Notes under the pieces: model-generated
Database searches by the model: none
The model's input: the letters and a program-made list of their open reading frames with translations, nothing else
What the model was told of the DNA's origin: nothing
Shown here: positions 51,724-59,809 of the stretch, piece by piece
Position numbering within the stretch: position 1 is the first letter of the stretch
Layout of the letters: each line of letters opens with the position of its first letter
Made by a program: the position numbers and the translations under genes
Assembly: GCF_003675875.1 (NCBI RefSeq)
Contig: NZ_RCDI01000002.1
Coordinates: forward strand, 250,786 to 314,785
DNA length: 64,000 nucleotides
Direction of reading: 5' to 3'
Source of the DNA: Halostella limicola
Lineage (GTDB): Archaea; Halobacteriota; Halobacteria; Halobacteriales; Natronoarchaeaceae

Positions 51724-52548
51724 TCAGCCCAGTTCCGCGCGCTGGAACCGCCAGGTGCCGATCGCCAGCGGGACGACCAGCCACGCCAGGAGGATGAGGA
51801 CCATGAACCAGCCTTCCAAATAGAAGGGGTCGGCGCCGCCGCTGCTGAACTGCCCCGTGCTGAGGAGTTGCAGCGAGCCGAAGTACGCGCCGGTCGGGCT
51901 CGACGCCCAGATGAGATCGAGCGCGTTCTGGGAGACGTCGGTGCCGACCTGGTCCGCGAGGAACTGCACCATGTTCCTCGGGTTCACCGGCAGGAAGTTC
52001 CAGACGAGATTGAACACGAAGAAGAAGCCGATGGCGCCGCCCATCGCCCGCGACCGACTCGCCGTCACGGCGGAGATGCTGACGGCGATAGCCACGTAGG
52101 TCACCGCGTACAGCACCGTCAGACCGATGAAGATCGCGTAGTCGCCGTACTCGAAGGCCATGTCCGGCACCAGCACCGCCGCCGCGACGACGCCGACCGC
52201 GAACGCCAGCAGGAGCCCTGCCGCGACGACCGCCGCGCGAGACAGCACCTTGCCGAGGACCACGTCGGACCGGGAGTTCGGCAGCCCGAGCAGGAACTTG
52301 ATGCTGCCGGACTCGCGCTCTCCAGCGATCGAGAGGTACGCCGCCACCAGCGCTATCAGCGGGATCAGTAGTGCCCCGCCCATGCCGGCGAGGCTCTGGA
52401 TCAGCAGGGAGAACTGCGGATCGGGCCCCTGCGTCTGCCCCCAGAAGAACAGGAGCATGAAGAGCGTGTACAACACCGCGGGGGCCCAGATGAGCCTCGC
52501 CCGCCGGACGTCCTTGAAGTCCTTCCGCAGGACGTTCGCTACGCTCAT
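51724..52548 (-). CDS. ABC transporter permease, first copy of a tandem pair
   Basis: A 274-residue six-helix protein. Its start overlaps the ATPase stop by four bases (ATGA). N terminus [18 protein letters not shown], the ERESGSIKFLLGLPNSRSDV loop, SRSRAMGGAIGFFFVFNLVWNF and the final WRFQRAELG are almost identical to the following copy, with divergence mainly in the extracytoplasmic segment (about 150-240 region). A heterodimer with its paralogue, or two alternative homodimers, would both give the usual two-permease exporter. Confidence 0.87.
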   Translation of the reverse strand: MSVANVLRKDFKDVRRARLIWAPAVLYTLFMLLFFWGQTQGPDPQFSLLIQSLAGMGGALLIPLIALVAAYLSIAGERESGSIKFLLGLPNSRSDVVLGKVLSRAAVVAAGLLLAFAVGVVAAAVLVPDMAFEYGDYAIFIGLTVLYAVTYVAIAVSISAVTASRSRAMGGAIGFFFVFNLVWNFLPVNPRNMVQFLADQVGTDVSQNALDLIWASSPTGAYFGSLQLLSTGQFSSGGADPFYLEGWFMVLILLAWLVVPLAIGTWRFQRAELG

Positions 52549-53495
52549 GGCGTCGCCTCCATCTTCTCCCGGGGCGACTCCGTCTCGACGCTGCCCCCGC
52601 CGGTATAGGTGTTGAACAGCTCTTCGAGCGAGGTGTCCTCCGAGAGGATGTCGACGACCTCGGCCTGCCGGTCGAGGGCCTTCACCACGTCGACTTTCAC
52701 TGTCGGGTCCTCGCAGATCACCGAGACCGTGCCGTCGTCGACGTCGGCGCGGACCACGCCGTCGACGTTCGACACGTCGAGGCGGTCGGGGATGCCGCCC
52801 AGTTCCACGTCGATGCGGGCCTGCGCGTCGGAGTTGTCCTGCAGGTTCTCGATGGTGTCGACCGTCGCGAGCCGGCCCTCGTTCATGATGGCGACGCGGT
52901 CACAGACCGCCTCGACCTCCGGCAGGATGTGGCTGGAGAAAAACACCGTCGTGCCGTCGGCGGCCTTCTCGCGGATGAGGTCGCGCATCTCCTGGATGCC
53001 GTTCGGGTCGAGCCCCGACGACGGCTCGTCGAGGATGAGCAGGTCGGGGTCGCCGACCAGCGCCATCCCGAACGAGAGGCGCTGGGCCATCCCCTTCGAG
53101 TAACCGCCGGCCTTCCGGTCGGCGTCCTCGGGGTCGAGGCCGACCTGGTCGAGGATGGCGTCCGGGTCGTCGTCGACGCCTTTCGTCCGGATGGCCCACT
53201 CCACGTGCTCGCGGCCGGTCAGCCGGTCGTACACTTCCGCGCCCTCCGGGAGGACGCCGACCTTCCGACGGATCGCCTCGGTCTCCGCCTGCGCGTCGTG
53301 GCCGAGCACCGTCGCCGACCCCTCCGTCGGCCGGATGAAGTCGAGCAGCATGTTGATCGTCGTCGACTTCCCGGCGCCGTTGGGGCCGAGGAAGCCGAAT
53401 ATCTCGCCGTCCTCGACCGTCAGGTTCAGGTCGTCGACGGCCAGCACGTCCTCGCCGAACCGCTTCGTCAGTGAGTCGGTTTCGATAGCAGTCAT
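52545..53495 (-). CDS. ABC transporter ATP-binding protein
   Basis: A 316-residue ATPase. Walker A is GPNGAGKST at 37-45, the signature is [17 protein letters not shown], Walker B is [15 protein letters not shown], and the H-loop is [11 protein letters not shown]-terminal domain of about 90 residues (from [13 protein letters not shown]) is usual in DrrA/CcmA-type exporters. First gene of the three-gene unit with the two permeases. An inverted repeat between its TATA-like box and start suggests regulated expression. Confidence 0.9.
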   Translation of the reverse strand: MTAIETDSLTKRFGEDVLAVDDLNLTVEDGEIFGFLGPNGAGKSTTINMLLDFIRPTEGSATVLGHDAQAETEAIRRKVGVLPEGAEVYDRLTGREHVEWAIRTKGVDDDPDAILDQVGLDPEDADRKAGGYSKGMAQRLSFGMALVGDPDLLILDEPSSGLDPNGIQEMRDLIREKAADGTTVFFSSHILPEVEAVCDRVAIMNEGRLATVDTIENLQDNSDAQARIDVELGGIPDRLDVSNVDGVVRADVDDGTVSVICEDPTVKVDVVKALDRQAEVVDILSEDTSLEELFNTYTGGGSVETESPREKMEATP

Positions 53496-53542
53496 AGCTG
53501 GTACTCGAGAGCGGGGACTCTCGTCCCGATCTGTAGATCGAA

Positions 53543-53580
53543 CAACAATAGTTGTTGCGGATCCGTTCGGAGTAAATTTA
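53543..53580 (-). promoter_or_regulatory. promoter with 15-bp operator for the ABC exporter
   Basis: CAACAA-TAG-TTGTTG (53543-53557) is a perfect dyad. A TATA-like AT box (TAAATTTA, 53573-53580) lies upstream on the minus strand, placing the predicted transcription start about 53548, inside the dyad. A second small palindrome GATCT-GT-AGATC lies at 53529-53540. Together they point to a dimeric repressor, which is not adjacent. Confidence 0.6.
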
Positions 53581-53638
53581 ACATATCCGCATCTCGATGC
53601 GGCGGGGGCCGTCGACGGTACGCGACGGACGGCCGCGG

Positions 53639-55441
53639 CTACACGTGCTCGTCGAGGAACTCCGCGATGGCGGCGTTCGCCTCGATGCGGTTCTCCAGCT
53701 TCGTGAAGCCGTGGCCCTCGTCGTCGAAGATCAGCTTCCTGACGGGGACGCCCCGCTTCTCGGCCTCCTCGGCGATCTGTTCGGCCTCGCCGACGGGGAC
53801 GCGCGGGTCGTTCTCGCCGTGGAGGACGAACAGCGGGGCCTCGATGCGGTCGGCGTTGTTGATGGGGCTTATCTCCTCCAGGAACTCGCGGTCCTCGTCG
53901 AGGCTGCCGTACTCGGCCTCGCGGAGGTGGCGACGCCAGTCGCCGGTGTTCTCGAGGAAGGTGACGAAGTTGGCGATGCCCACGATGTCGACGCCGGCGG
54001 CCCAGAGGTCGGGGTACTCGGTGAGGCAGGCGAGCACCATGAATCCGCCGTAGGACCCGCCCATGGCGGCGATGCGGTCGGGGTCGACGGCGTCGTGGTC
54101 GCGCAGCCACTCGACGCAGGCCTCGACGTCCGCGACCGAGTCCATCCGGTTGCGCACGTCGTCGAGGTGGGTGTACTCGCGCCCGTAGCCCGACGACCCG
54201 CGGACGTTCGGCTCGAAAACGGCGTAGCCGCGGTTCAGGAAGTACTGCTTGACGCCGTAGAAGGAGGGGCGGCGCTGGCTCTCCGGGCCGCCGTGGATGT
54301 CGACGATGACGGGCGTCTCGCCGGCCTCGGCGTCCTCGGGGAGAGTGAAGAACCCGGGCACCTCCAGCCCGTCGAAGCTCTCGACGTGGACGAGGTCGGA
54401 CTCGCGGAACGTCTCCCGCGGGATGCCGGCGGTCGGGGCGTCGGTCCAGCACTCGGCCTCGCCCGTCTCCACGTCCACCACGTAGACGTTCGGGTTGATC
54501 GCGTCGCCGTTGGCGGTGATCGCGAAGCGCTCGGCGTCCGGCCCGAAGTCGACGCCGCCGCGGACGCCGCCCGGCAGGTCGGGGTCGGGGAACTCGTCTA
54601 TCTCGGTTTCGCCGGCGAGTTCGCCGACGGTGAGTTCCGTGTAGCCGTCGACGTTGCGGGAGTAGGCGAGCCGTCCCGTGTCCTCGTCCAGCGCGACGCC
54701 GTCGAGGTTCCACTCGCCCCCGTCCTCGACGACCTCGACCTCGCGACTGTCGAGGTCGAGGCGGGCGAGATACAGCGTGTCGCTCCCCTCGTCGGTGACG
54801 AGGTAGAGCGCGTCGCCGTCCGGCCCCCACTGGGTGCTCTGGTAGCGCACGTCGTCGGTGTCCGGCGTGAGGTGTTCCAGCTCGCCGGAGTCGAGGTGGA
54901 GCACGTGGAGGTCGTGGTCGAAGCTGGCGTGGGCCTCGTGGACGATCAGGCGTTCGTCGTCGGGGCTCCACCCGCCGACGGAGAGCCAGCCGTCGCCCTC
55001 GTGGACGAGTTCGGCCTCCTCCCCCGTTTCGTCGCGACCCTGCACGTACACGTCGAACACCGCCTCGTCGCGGCGGTTCGACGCGAAGGCGAACCGCTCG
55101 CCGTCGTGGCTCCACCCGCCCCAGCGGTGCTTCGCCTCGGGCATCGCGGTCAGCGACGTGATGGAACCGTCGCCGGCGTCGAGGCGGAAGAGCTGGGCGC
55201 GCTCGTTGCCCCCCTCGTCCATCCCGAAGGCGAGTTCGCCGCGTTCGGGCGACCACGAGGCGAAGGTGATCCGCTCCTCGTAGTAGGTCCGCTGCTCCGG
55301 CCACGCGCCGGCCTCGTCGACCGTCCACACCTGCGGGACGCCCGTGGTGTCGAGCAGGAAGGCGAGGCGCTCGCCGTCCGGGCCGAACGACGCGCCGTAC
55401 GCCTTCCTGACGTTGAGATACCGTTCGATGTCGTAGCCCAT
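53639..55441 (-). CDS. S9 family peptidase (acylaminoacyl/prolyl oligopeptidase type)
   Basis: A 600-residue cytoplasmic serine peptidase. Residues 1-340 form a beta-propeller that gates access (repeated SWSPERGELAFGM, WSHDGERFAFASN, GWSPDDERLIVHE blades), the remainder an alpha/beta hydrolase. The triad is S463 (GGSYGGFMVLA), D545 (HGENDPRVPV) and H577 (DEGHGFTK). GFFTLPEDAEAGETPVIVDIHGG marks the start of the hydrolase part. It removes acylated or unblocked residues from short peptides. No signal peptide. Confidence 0.9.
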   Translation of the reverse strand: MGYDIERYLNVRKAYGASFGPDGERLAFLLDTTGVPQVWTVDEAGAWPEQRTYYEERITFASWSPERGELAFGMDEGGNERAQLFRLDAGDGSITSLTAMPEAKHRWGGWSHDGERFAFASNRRDEAVFDVYVQGRDETGEEAELVHEGDGWLSVGGWSPDDERLIVHEAHASFDHDLHVLHLDSGELEHLTPDTDDVRYQSTQWGPDGDALYLVTDEGSDTLYLARLDLDSREVEVVEDGGEWNLDGVALDEDTGRLAYSRNVDGYTELTVGELAGETEIDEFPDPDLPGGVRGGVDFGPDAERFAITANGDAINPNVYVVDVETGEAECWTDAPTAGIPRETFRESDLVHVESFDGLEVPGFFTLPEDAEAGETPVIVDIHGGPESQRRPSFYGVKQYFLNRGYAVFEPNVRGSSGYGREYTHLDDVRNRMDSVADVEACVEWLRDHDAVDPDRIAAMGGSYGGFMVLACLTEYPDLWAAGVDIVGIANFVTFLENTGDWRRHLREAEYGSLDEDREFLEEISPINNADRIEAPLFVLHGENDPRVPVGEAEQIAEEAEKRGVPVRKLIFDDEGHGFTKLENRIEANAAIAEFLDEHV

Positions 55442-55806
55442 GCGCCGGGGTGCAACCGCCGGCCGGAAAGCCGTTCGGGTCGCGGAACGCCCCCGCTCTC
55501 GCTGGCTGCGGACGTCTGCGGAGGGCGAACGCCGGAAGGGCGAGAGGTCGCTCGTCTCGGTGCTCGCGTCGGAGAGTAACGTTGGATTTCCTGACTGTAC
55601 AGCACCGTTTCACACCCGTCATCGGACGTTACCGAACGATGGGATACAGGTTAGAACTCTAACTACTTACTTGATAACATCCACCATACTTCTCGTTTCT
55701 CCGCTCCGCGATAGAAAGCGAGGTGAGTAATCCGAGGAGAACGCTCGATCCCTCGTTCATAACAAAGGATCATTCTCCTGTGTTTTCATGCGGATCTGAT
55801 CCATCG
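55442..55806. other. 365-base intergenic region
   Basis: No gene seen. The right half (55600-55800) is AT-richer than surroundings and contains TTCATAACAAAGG at 55756-55768, a possible promoter of the secreted protein about 40-50 bases before its start, and GTACAG/CTGTAC-like bases at 55595-55606. The left half may hold the S9 gene promoter. Confidence 0.5.
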
Positions 55807-58272
55807 ATGGGAGGGAGTAAGGAACGGAGGCGTGCAGTCGCTCTCGCGGCGATCACCGTACTCGGCATTCTCGTCGCCGGGTTCGGACCGATCGGCGCGG
55901 CAGCGGGGGGAGACGACGGGTTCGACTCCGGCGACGCCTCCGACGGTGCGGACGTCGTACAGCAACAGGAGGGCGGCACGCTCTCCGGAGAGATCAACCT
56001 CACAGACGCCGAGGCGACGATACGCGGCGACCGAGGCGACGACCGGTTCGGGTCGGCGATCGCGCCCGCCGGAGACGTGAACGGCGACGGCAACGACGAC
56101 GTGATCGTCGGCGCACAGTTCGCCGACGCCACCGCCAACCGCAGCGGGGCGGCGTACCTCTTCTACGGCCCCGTCGAGGACGGGGAGTACGACGCCGCCG
56201 ACGCGAACCTGACGCTCCGCGGCGAGAGCGGCGGCGACTGGGCCGGGTACAGCGTCGCCAGCGGCGACGTGAACGGCGACGGCCTGAGCGACCTGATCGT
56301 CGGCGCGCCGCTGGAAGACGAGGCCGGGTCCGACGCCGGCGCGGCCTACGTCTTCTACGGCGCCGACGACCTCGAAGGGTCGGTGAACCTCTCCGAGGCC
56401 GACGCGAAACTCCTCGGCGAGGGGGCGGGCGACCAGTTCGGCCTCTCGGTCGCCGCGGCGGACGTCGACGGCGACGGCACCGACGCCGTCGTCGCCGGCG
56501 CGCCGCGCAACAGCGGCGCCGGCGAGGAGGCCGGCGCGGCCTACGTCTTCGAGATCGACGGCGACGTGATGCTGTCGGCGAGCGACGCCGACGCCGCGTA
56601 TCACGGCGAGAGCGCGAGCGACCGCGCCGGATGGGCCGTCGCGAACGCCGGCGACGCGAACGACGACGGCGTCGACGACGTGCTCGTCGGCGCACCTCAG
56701 AACAACAGCACCGCGCCGAACGCCGGCGCGGCCTACCTGGTGACCGACGGCGGCGCTGCCTCGCTCGCGGCGGCAACCAAGATGAACGGCGAAGGGGCCG
56801 GCGACCTGGCCGGGTGGTCGGTCTCCGACGCGGGCGACGTCAACAACGACAGCGTCGACGACGTCCTCGTCGGCGCGCCGCGCAACGACACCACGGGGAA
56901 CGCCGCGGGGTCGGCCTACGTCGTCCACGGGAGCGACTCGCTCCCCGACGAGATCGACCTCGCCGACGCCGACGTGCGCCTGCGCGGCGAGGACGCCGGC
57001 GACCGCGCCGGCTACTCCGTCTCGTCGGCCGGGTCCGGCGACGTGACCTGCGACGCGATCGACGACGTGCTCGTCGGCGCGCCGATGGCGGATTCGACCG
57101 GCAACAACAGCGGGACCGCCTACCTCGTCTACGGCAGCGACGACGCACCGGAGAACCGGAGCCTCGCGACCGCAGAGGCGAAACTCCACGGCGAGGGCGC
57201 CGGCGACCGCGCCGGCGTCGCCGTCTCCGACGTGGAGGACCTCAGCGGCGACGGCAACGAGGACGTCGCCGTCGGCGCGCCGCGCAACGACACCGTCGGC
57301 GAGAACAACGGCGCCGCGTACCTCGTGAACGGGAAGTGTCCGGTCGAGGAGGAGGAACCGAAGACGACGAAGAAGGAGACGACCACCGAACACGAGACGA
57401 AGACGGAAAAGGAGACGACAGAGACCGCTACCGAGAAAGACACGACCACCGAACGCGAGACGACCACGGAGAAAGAAACGACGACCGAGGTCGAGATAGC
57501 GCCGCAGACGACCGACACCACTACCGAGCAGGAGACGACGACCGAGACCCAAACCACCACCGAGACGACTACACCCACGACGACTGAGACAACCACGCCG
57601 ACGACCACCGACACCACCACCGAGACGACCACGACTGAGACGACGACTCGCACTACTACGGAAACGACCACGCCGACTACCACTACGCCAACCACGACCA
57701 CTCCGACCACCACTACGCCAACCACGACCACTCCGACCACCACTACGCCAACCACGACCACTCCGACCACCACTACGCCGACAACGACTGAAACGACCAC
57801 GGAAACCACCACTCCGCCCGATAGCCAACAGCCGGCGATAAGTTTCGTCGCGCTATGTATCGCCGAGGACACCGAGGTCCCGGAAGACTTCGATACGTCG
57901 GTCCAGGCGACGGGCTACAAGACGGAGGACGGAACGACTGACACTAGCGAGCCGATCTCTGCGGAATGGTCGGCAACTAACGTCACGATCAGTTCTGTCG
58001 TTGTCTACGGCGGCGGTGAGTTTGAGCGGTTCAATGGAGGGGATGGAGGATCGTTCACCTTTGGTGAAGGAACTTCGATTTCGGGCGTGTCGCAGTCGAA
58101 CCCGTGCCCGAGTGGAGAGACGCTACTGGTGAAGTACGAGTGGAACGGGAACTCGTTCGACGCCGAGATCGAAAACGAAAACGCGTTGTTCGCCGACCTG
58201 CCGTCAGCGAACCTGGGCGGACTTCTGGCACTCGTCGCCGGAGCCGCACTTGCCGTGCGCAGGCAACTGTAG
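55807..58272 (+). CDS. secreted FG-GAP repeat protein with Thr-rich stalk and C-terminal anchor
   Basis: An 821-residue surface protein. Residues 1-35 form a Sec signal (basic n-region KERRR, hydrophobic core, GAAAGG). Seven FG-GAP repeats follow, each with a D-x-N/D-x-D-x-D calcium loop and V-x-V-G-A-P end (for example GDVNGDGLSDLIVGAP, GDANDDGVDDVLVGAP), making one integrin-alpha-like beta propeller. A stalk of 160 residues rich in Glu then Thr-Pro (TTTTPTTTTPT) is typical O-glycosylated spacer. A beta domain with a Cys pair follows, and the end is NLGGLLALVAGAALAVRRQL: TM helix plus basic end, without PGF. I chose the ATG at 55807 because the signal peptide starts there. Confidence 0.85.
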   Translation: MGGSKERRRAVALAAITVLGILVAGFGPIGAAAGGDDGFDSGDASDGADVVQQQEGGTLSGEINLTDAEATIRGDRGDDRFGSAIAPAGDVNGDGNDDVIVGAQFADATANRSGAAYLFYGPVEDGEYDAADANLTLRGESGGDWAGYSVASGDVNGDGLSDLIVGAPLEDEAGSDAGAAYVFYGADDLEGSVNLSEADAKLLGEGAGDQFGLSVAAADVDGDGTDAVVAGAPRNSGAGEEAGAAYVFEIDGDVMLSASDADAAYHGESASDRAGWAVANAGDANDDGVDDVLVGAPQNNSTAPNAGAAYLVTDGGAASLAAATKMNGEGAGDLAGWSVSDAGDVNNDSVDDVLVGAPRNDTTGNAAGSAYVVHGSDSLPDEIDLADADVRLRGEDAGDRAGYSVSSAGSGDVTCDAIDDVLVGAPMADSTGNNSGTAYLVYGSDDAPENRSLATAEAKLHGEGAGDRAGVAVSDVEDLSGDGNEDVAVGAPRNDTVGENNGAAYLVNGKCPVEEEEPKTTKKETTTEHETKTEKETTETATEKDTTTERETTTEKETTTEVEIAPQTTDTTTEQETTTETQTTTETTTPTTTETTTPTTTDTTTETTTTETTTRTTTETTTPTTTTPTTTTPTTTTPTTTTPTTTTPTTTTPTTTTPTTTETTTETTTPPDSQQPAISFVALCIAEDTEVPEDFDTSVQATGYKTEDGTTDTSEPISAEWSATNVTISSVVVYGGGEFERFNGGDGGSFTFGEGTSISGVSQSNPCPSGETLLVKYEWNGNSFDAEIENENALFADLPSANLGGLLALVAGAALAVRRQL
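57691..57780 (+). repeat. three tandem 30-bp repeats in the Thr-Pro stalk
   Basis: Three consecutive copies of a 30-base unit beginning ACCACGACCACTCCGACCAC, each encoding ten residues (TTTTPTTTTP). The last copy differs at one base (final A to G). Near-identity at the nucleotide level implies recent slippage or recombination, so stalk length probably varies between strains. Confidence 0.9.
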
Positions 58273-58306
58273 GTACTCCACTCGTCCACGCCTTCAAACG
58301 TCCGGG

Positions 58307-58314
58307 ATTTTTAA
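58307..58314 (+). promoter_or_regulatory. TATA-like box of the glycosyltransferase gene
   Basis: TTTTTAAC, 26-33 bases before the ATG at 58340; leaderless spacing. Confidence 0.55.
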
Positions 58315-58339
58315 CGGATCACTGCGTGACCCTGCGTAA

Positions 58340-59407
58340 ATGCGCGTCGCCGTCGCATCGTTGGAAACGTGGAAACAGCGGGACACCGAAGCGCTTCGGC
58401 GACTGCGCCGCGTCGCGGAGAGCCTGGCGAACCGCGGTCACGACGTCCACGTGCTCTGCTCGCAGTGGTGGGACGGTTACGGAGACAGGCGCGAGGAGGG
58501 CGACATCACTTATCACGGCGTCGTGGTCAGCCCCGACGCGCGACAGTCGTTCCTGCTCCGTCTGCCCGTCGCGATCGCTTCCGTCCGGCCCGACATCGTT
58601 CACGCGGGGGCACTCCCGCCGGCGCAGGTGACGCCGGCGAGCATCGGCTCGACGCTCGCCCGCTGTCCGCTGATCGTCGAGTGGTACGGCGACGAGGAGG
58701 CCGCCGCCGGGAGCGCGCGGTCGCGGCGGTGGGCCGTGCGGCGACCGGACGTCGTCGTCACCCCCTCGCGGCTGGTCAAGACGGAGGTGCGGGAGGCGGG
58801 CGCGGACGGCGACGACGTTCGGGTGATCCCAGACAGCATCGACGTCGAGCGCATCCGCGACACCGAGCCCGACGACCGCGGGAGCCTCGTGTACGCCCGC
58901 CGACTCGACGAGGGGGCGAACCTGGAGAGCATGCTGCTGGCGCTCGCCGAGCTGCGCGACCGGGACTGGTCCGCGACCGTGATCGGCGACGGCCCCCGGC
59001 GCGAGGAGTACGAGCAGCAGGCCCGCGACCTGCGCATCGACGACCGGGTGGAGTTCGTCGGGTCGTGTTCGCGCGACGAACGGATCGCCATCTACCGCGG
59101 CGCGCACGTGTTCGTCCAGACCGCGCGGCGGTCCCCGTTCGCGACGGAGCTGCTGTGGGGGCTCGCGTCGGGCTGCGTCGGCATCGTCGAGTACCACGCC
59201 GAGTCCAGCGCGCACGAACTCGTCGAGAACCGCCCGCGCGGGTTCCGAACCACCAGCGAGCAGGAGCTGGCCGACGCCATCGTCGACGCGGGGAGACTGG
59301 ACCGATTGGACCTCGACGAGTCGTTCGCGTCGTACGACCGGGATGCCGTGCTGGAGGAGTACCTGGAGTGTTACCGGACGCTCCGAGAGGGATCGGGGCT
59401 GTTCTAG
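58340..59407 (+). CDS. GT4-type glycosyltransferase
   Basis: A 355-residue GT-B enzyme of the GT4 kind. The N-terminal domain starts MRVAVASLETWKQRDTEALR (replacing the usual glycine-rich loop) and has RPDIVHAGALPPAQV. The C-terminal nucleotide-sugar domain has SLVYARRLDEGANLESMLLAL, ATVIGDGPRREEYEQQARDL, VEFVGSCSRDERIAIYRGAHVFVQTARRSPFATELLWGLASG and the usual E-x7-E-like motif (SPFATELLWGLASGCVG). Donor and acceptor unknown; surface glycan synthesis is likely given the glycoprotein-like gene immediately upstream. Not cotranscribed with it necessarily, since it has its own TATA-like box. Confidence 0.85.
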   Translation: MRVAVASLETWKQRDTEALRRLRRVAESLANRGHDVHVLCSQWWDGYGDRREEGDITYHGVVVSPDARQSFLLRLPVAIASVRPDIVHAGALPPAQVTPASIGSTLARCPLIVEWYGDEEAAAGSARSRRWAVRRPDVVVTPSRLVKTEVREAGADGDDVRVIPDSIDVERIRDTEPDDRGSLVYARRLDEGANLESMLLALAELRDRDWSATVIGDGPRREEYEQQARDLRIDDRVEFVGSCSRDERIAIYRGAHVFVQTARRSPFATELLWGLASGCVGIVEYHAESSAHELVENRPRGFRTTSEQELADAIVDAGRLDRLDLDESFASYDRDAVLEEYLECYRTLREGSGLF

Positions 59408-59712
59408 CTGCTCCGGGGCGGTCGTCCGAGCGCGTCCTCGACCGCGGCGATGCGGTCGCCGATGTCCTGCGAGCGCTCGCGCTGGTCGTCGACTTCGACC
59501 GACGTGATGACGCGGTCGCCCTCGATGGCGTCGTGGGCGGCCTTCGCCGCCTCGAACGCCTCGTCGGCGGAGTCCGCTTCGATGACCGTCCCCGTCGGCG
59601 TCATCTCGTAGGTGAGCCCCTGCTCGTCGAGCGCTTCGAGCGCCTGTACGATCTCCGCGGTCATGCTGTCGTCCGCGAGCGGCGTGACTTCGAGGCGTGC
59701 GATTACGGTCAT
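59404..59712 (-). CDS. MTH1187-family thiamine-binding protein
   Basis: A 102-residue protein of the UPF0045/DUF77 family: MTVIARLEVTPLADDSMTAEIVQALEAL at the start and GLTYEMTPTGTVIEADSADEAFEAAKAAHDAI next, with VITSVEVDDQRE at the end. Characterised relatives bind thiamine or its pyrimidine and form tetramers of ferredoxin-like folds. It begins at the ATG at 59712. It ends against the glycosyltransferase stop (four-base overlap) and is downstream of folC-folP by 97 bases on the same strand. Confidence 0.85.
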   Translation of the reverse strand: MTVIARLEVTPLADDSMTAEIVQALEALDEQGLTYEMTPTGTVIEADSADEAFEAAKAAHDAIEGDRVITSVEVDDQRERSQDIGDRIAAVEDALGRPPRSS

Positions 59713-59809
59713 TGTTCCGGGGAGAGATACGTTAACGTGGTTCATAGAACTTTTCTGGGGCGAGTGGACAGGACAGCGACCGGAGAGAAGAGCCGCGGCG
59801 AGCCGACGA

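Noticed and set aside
57361-57810. CRISPR-like array
   Set aside because: The repeats are contiguous, translate in frame to a Thr-Pro stalk and have no spacers.
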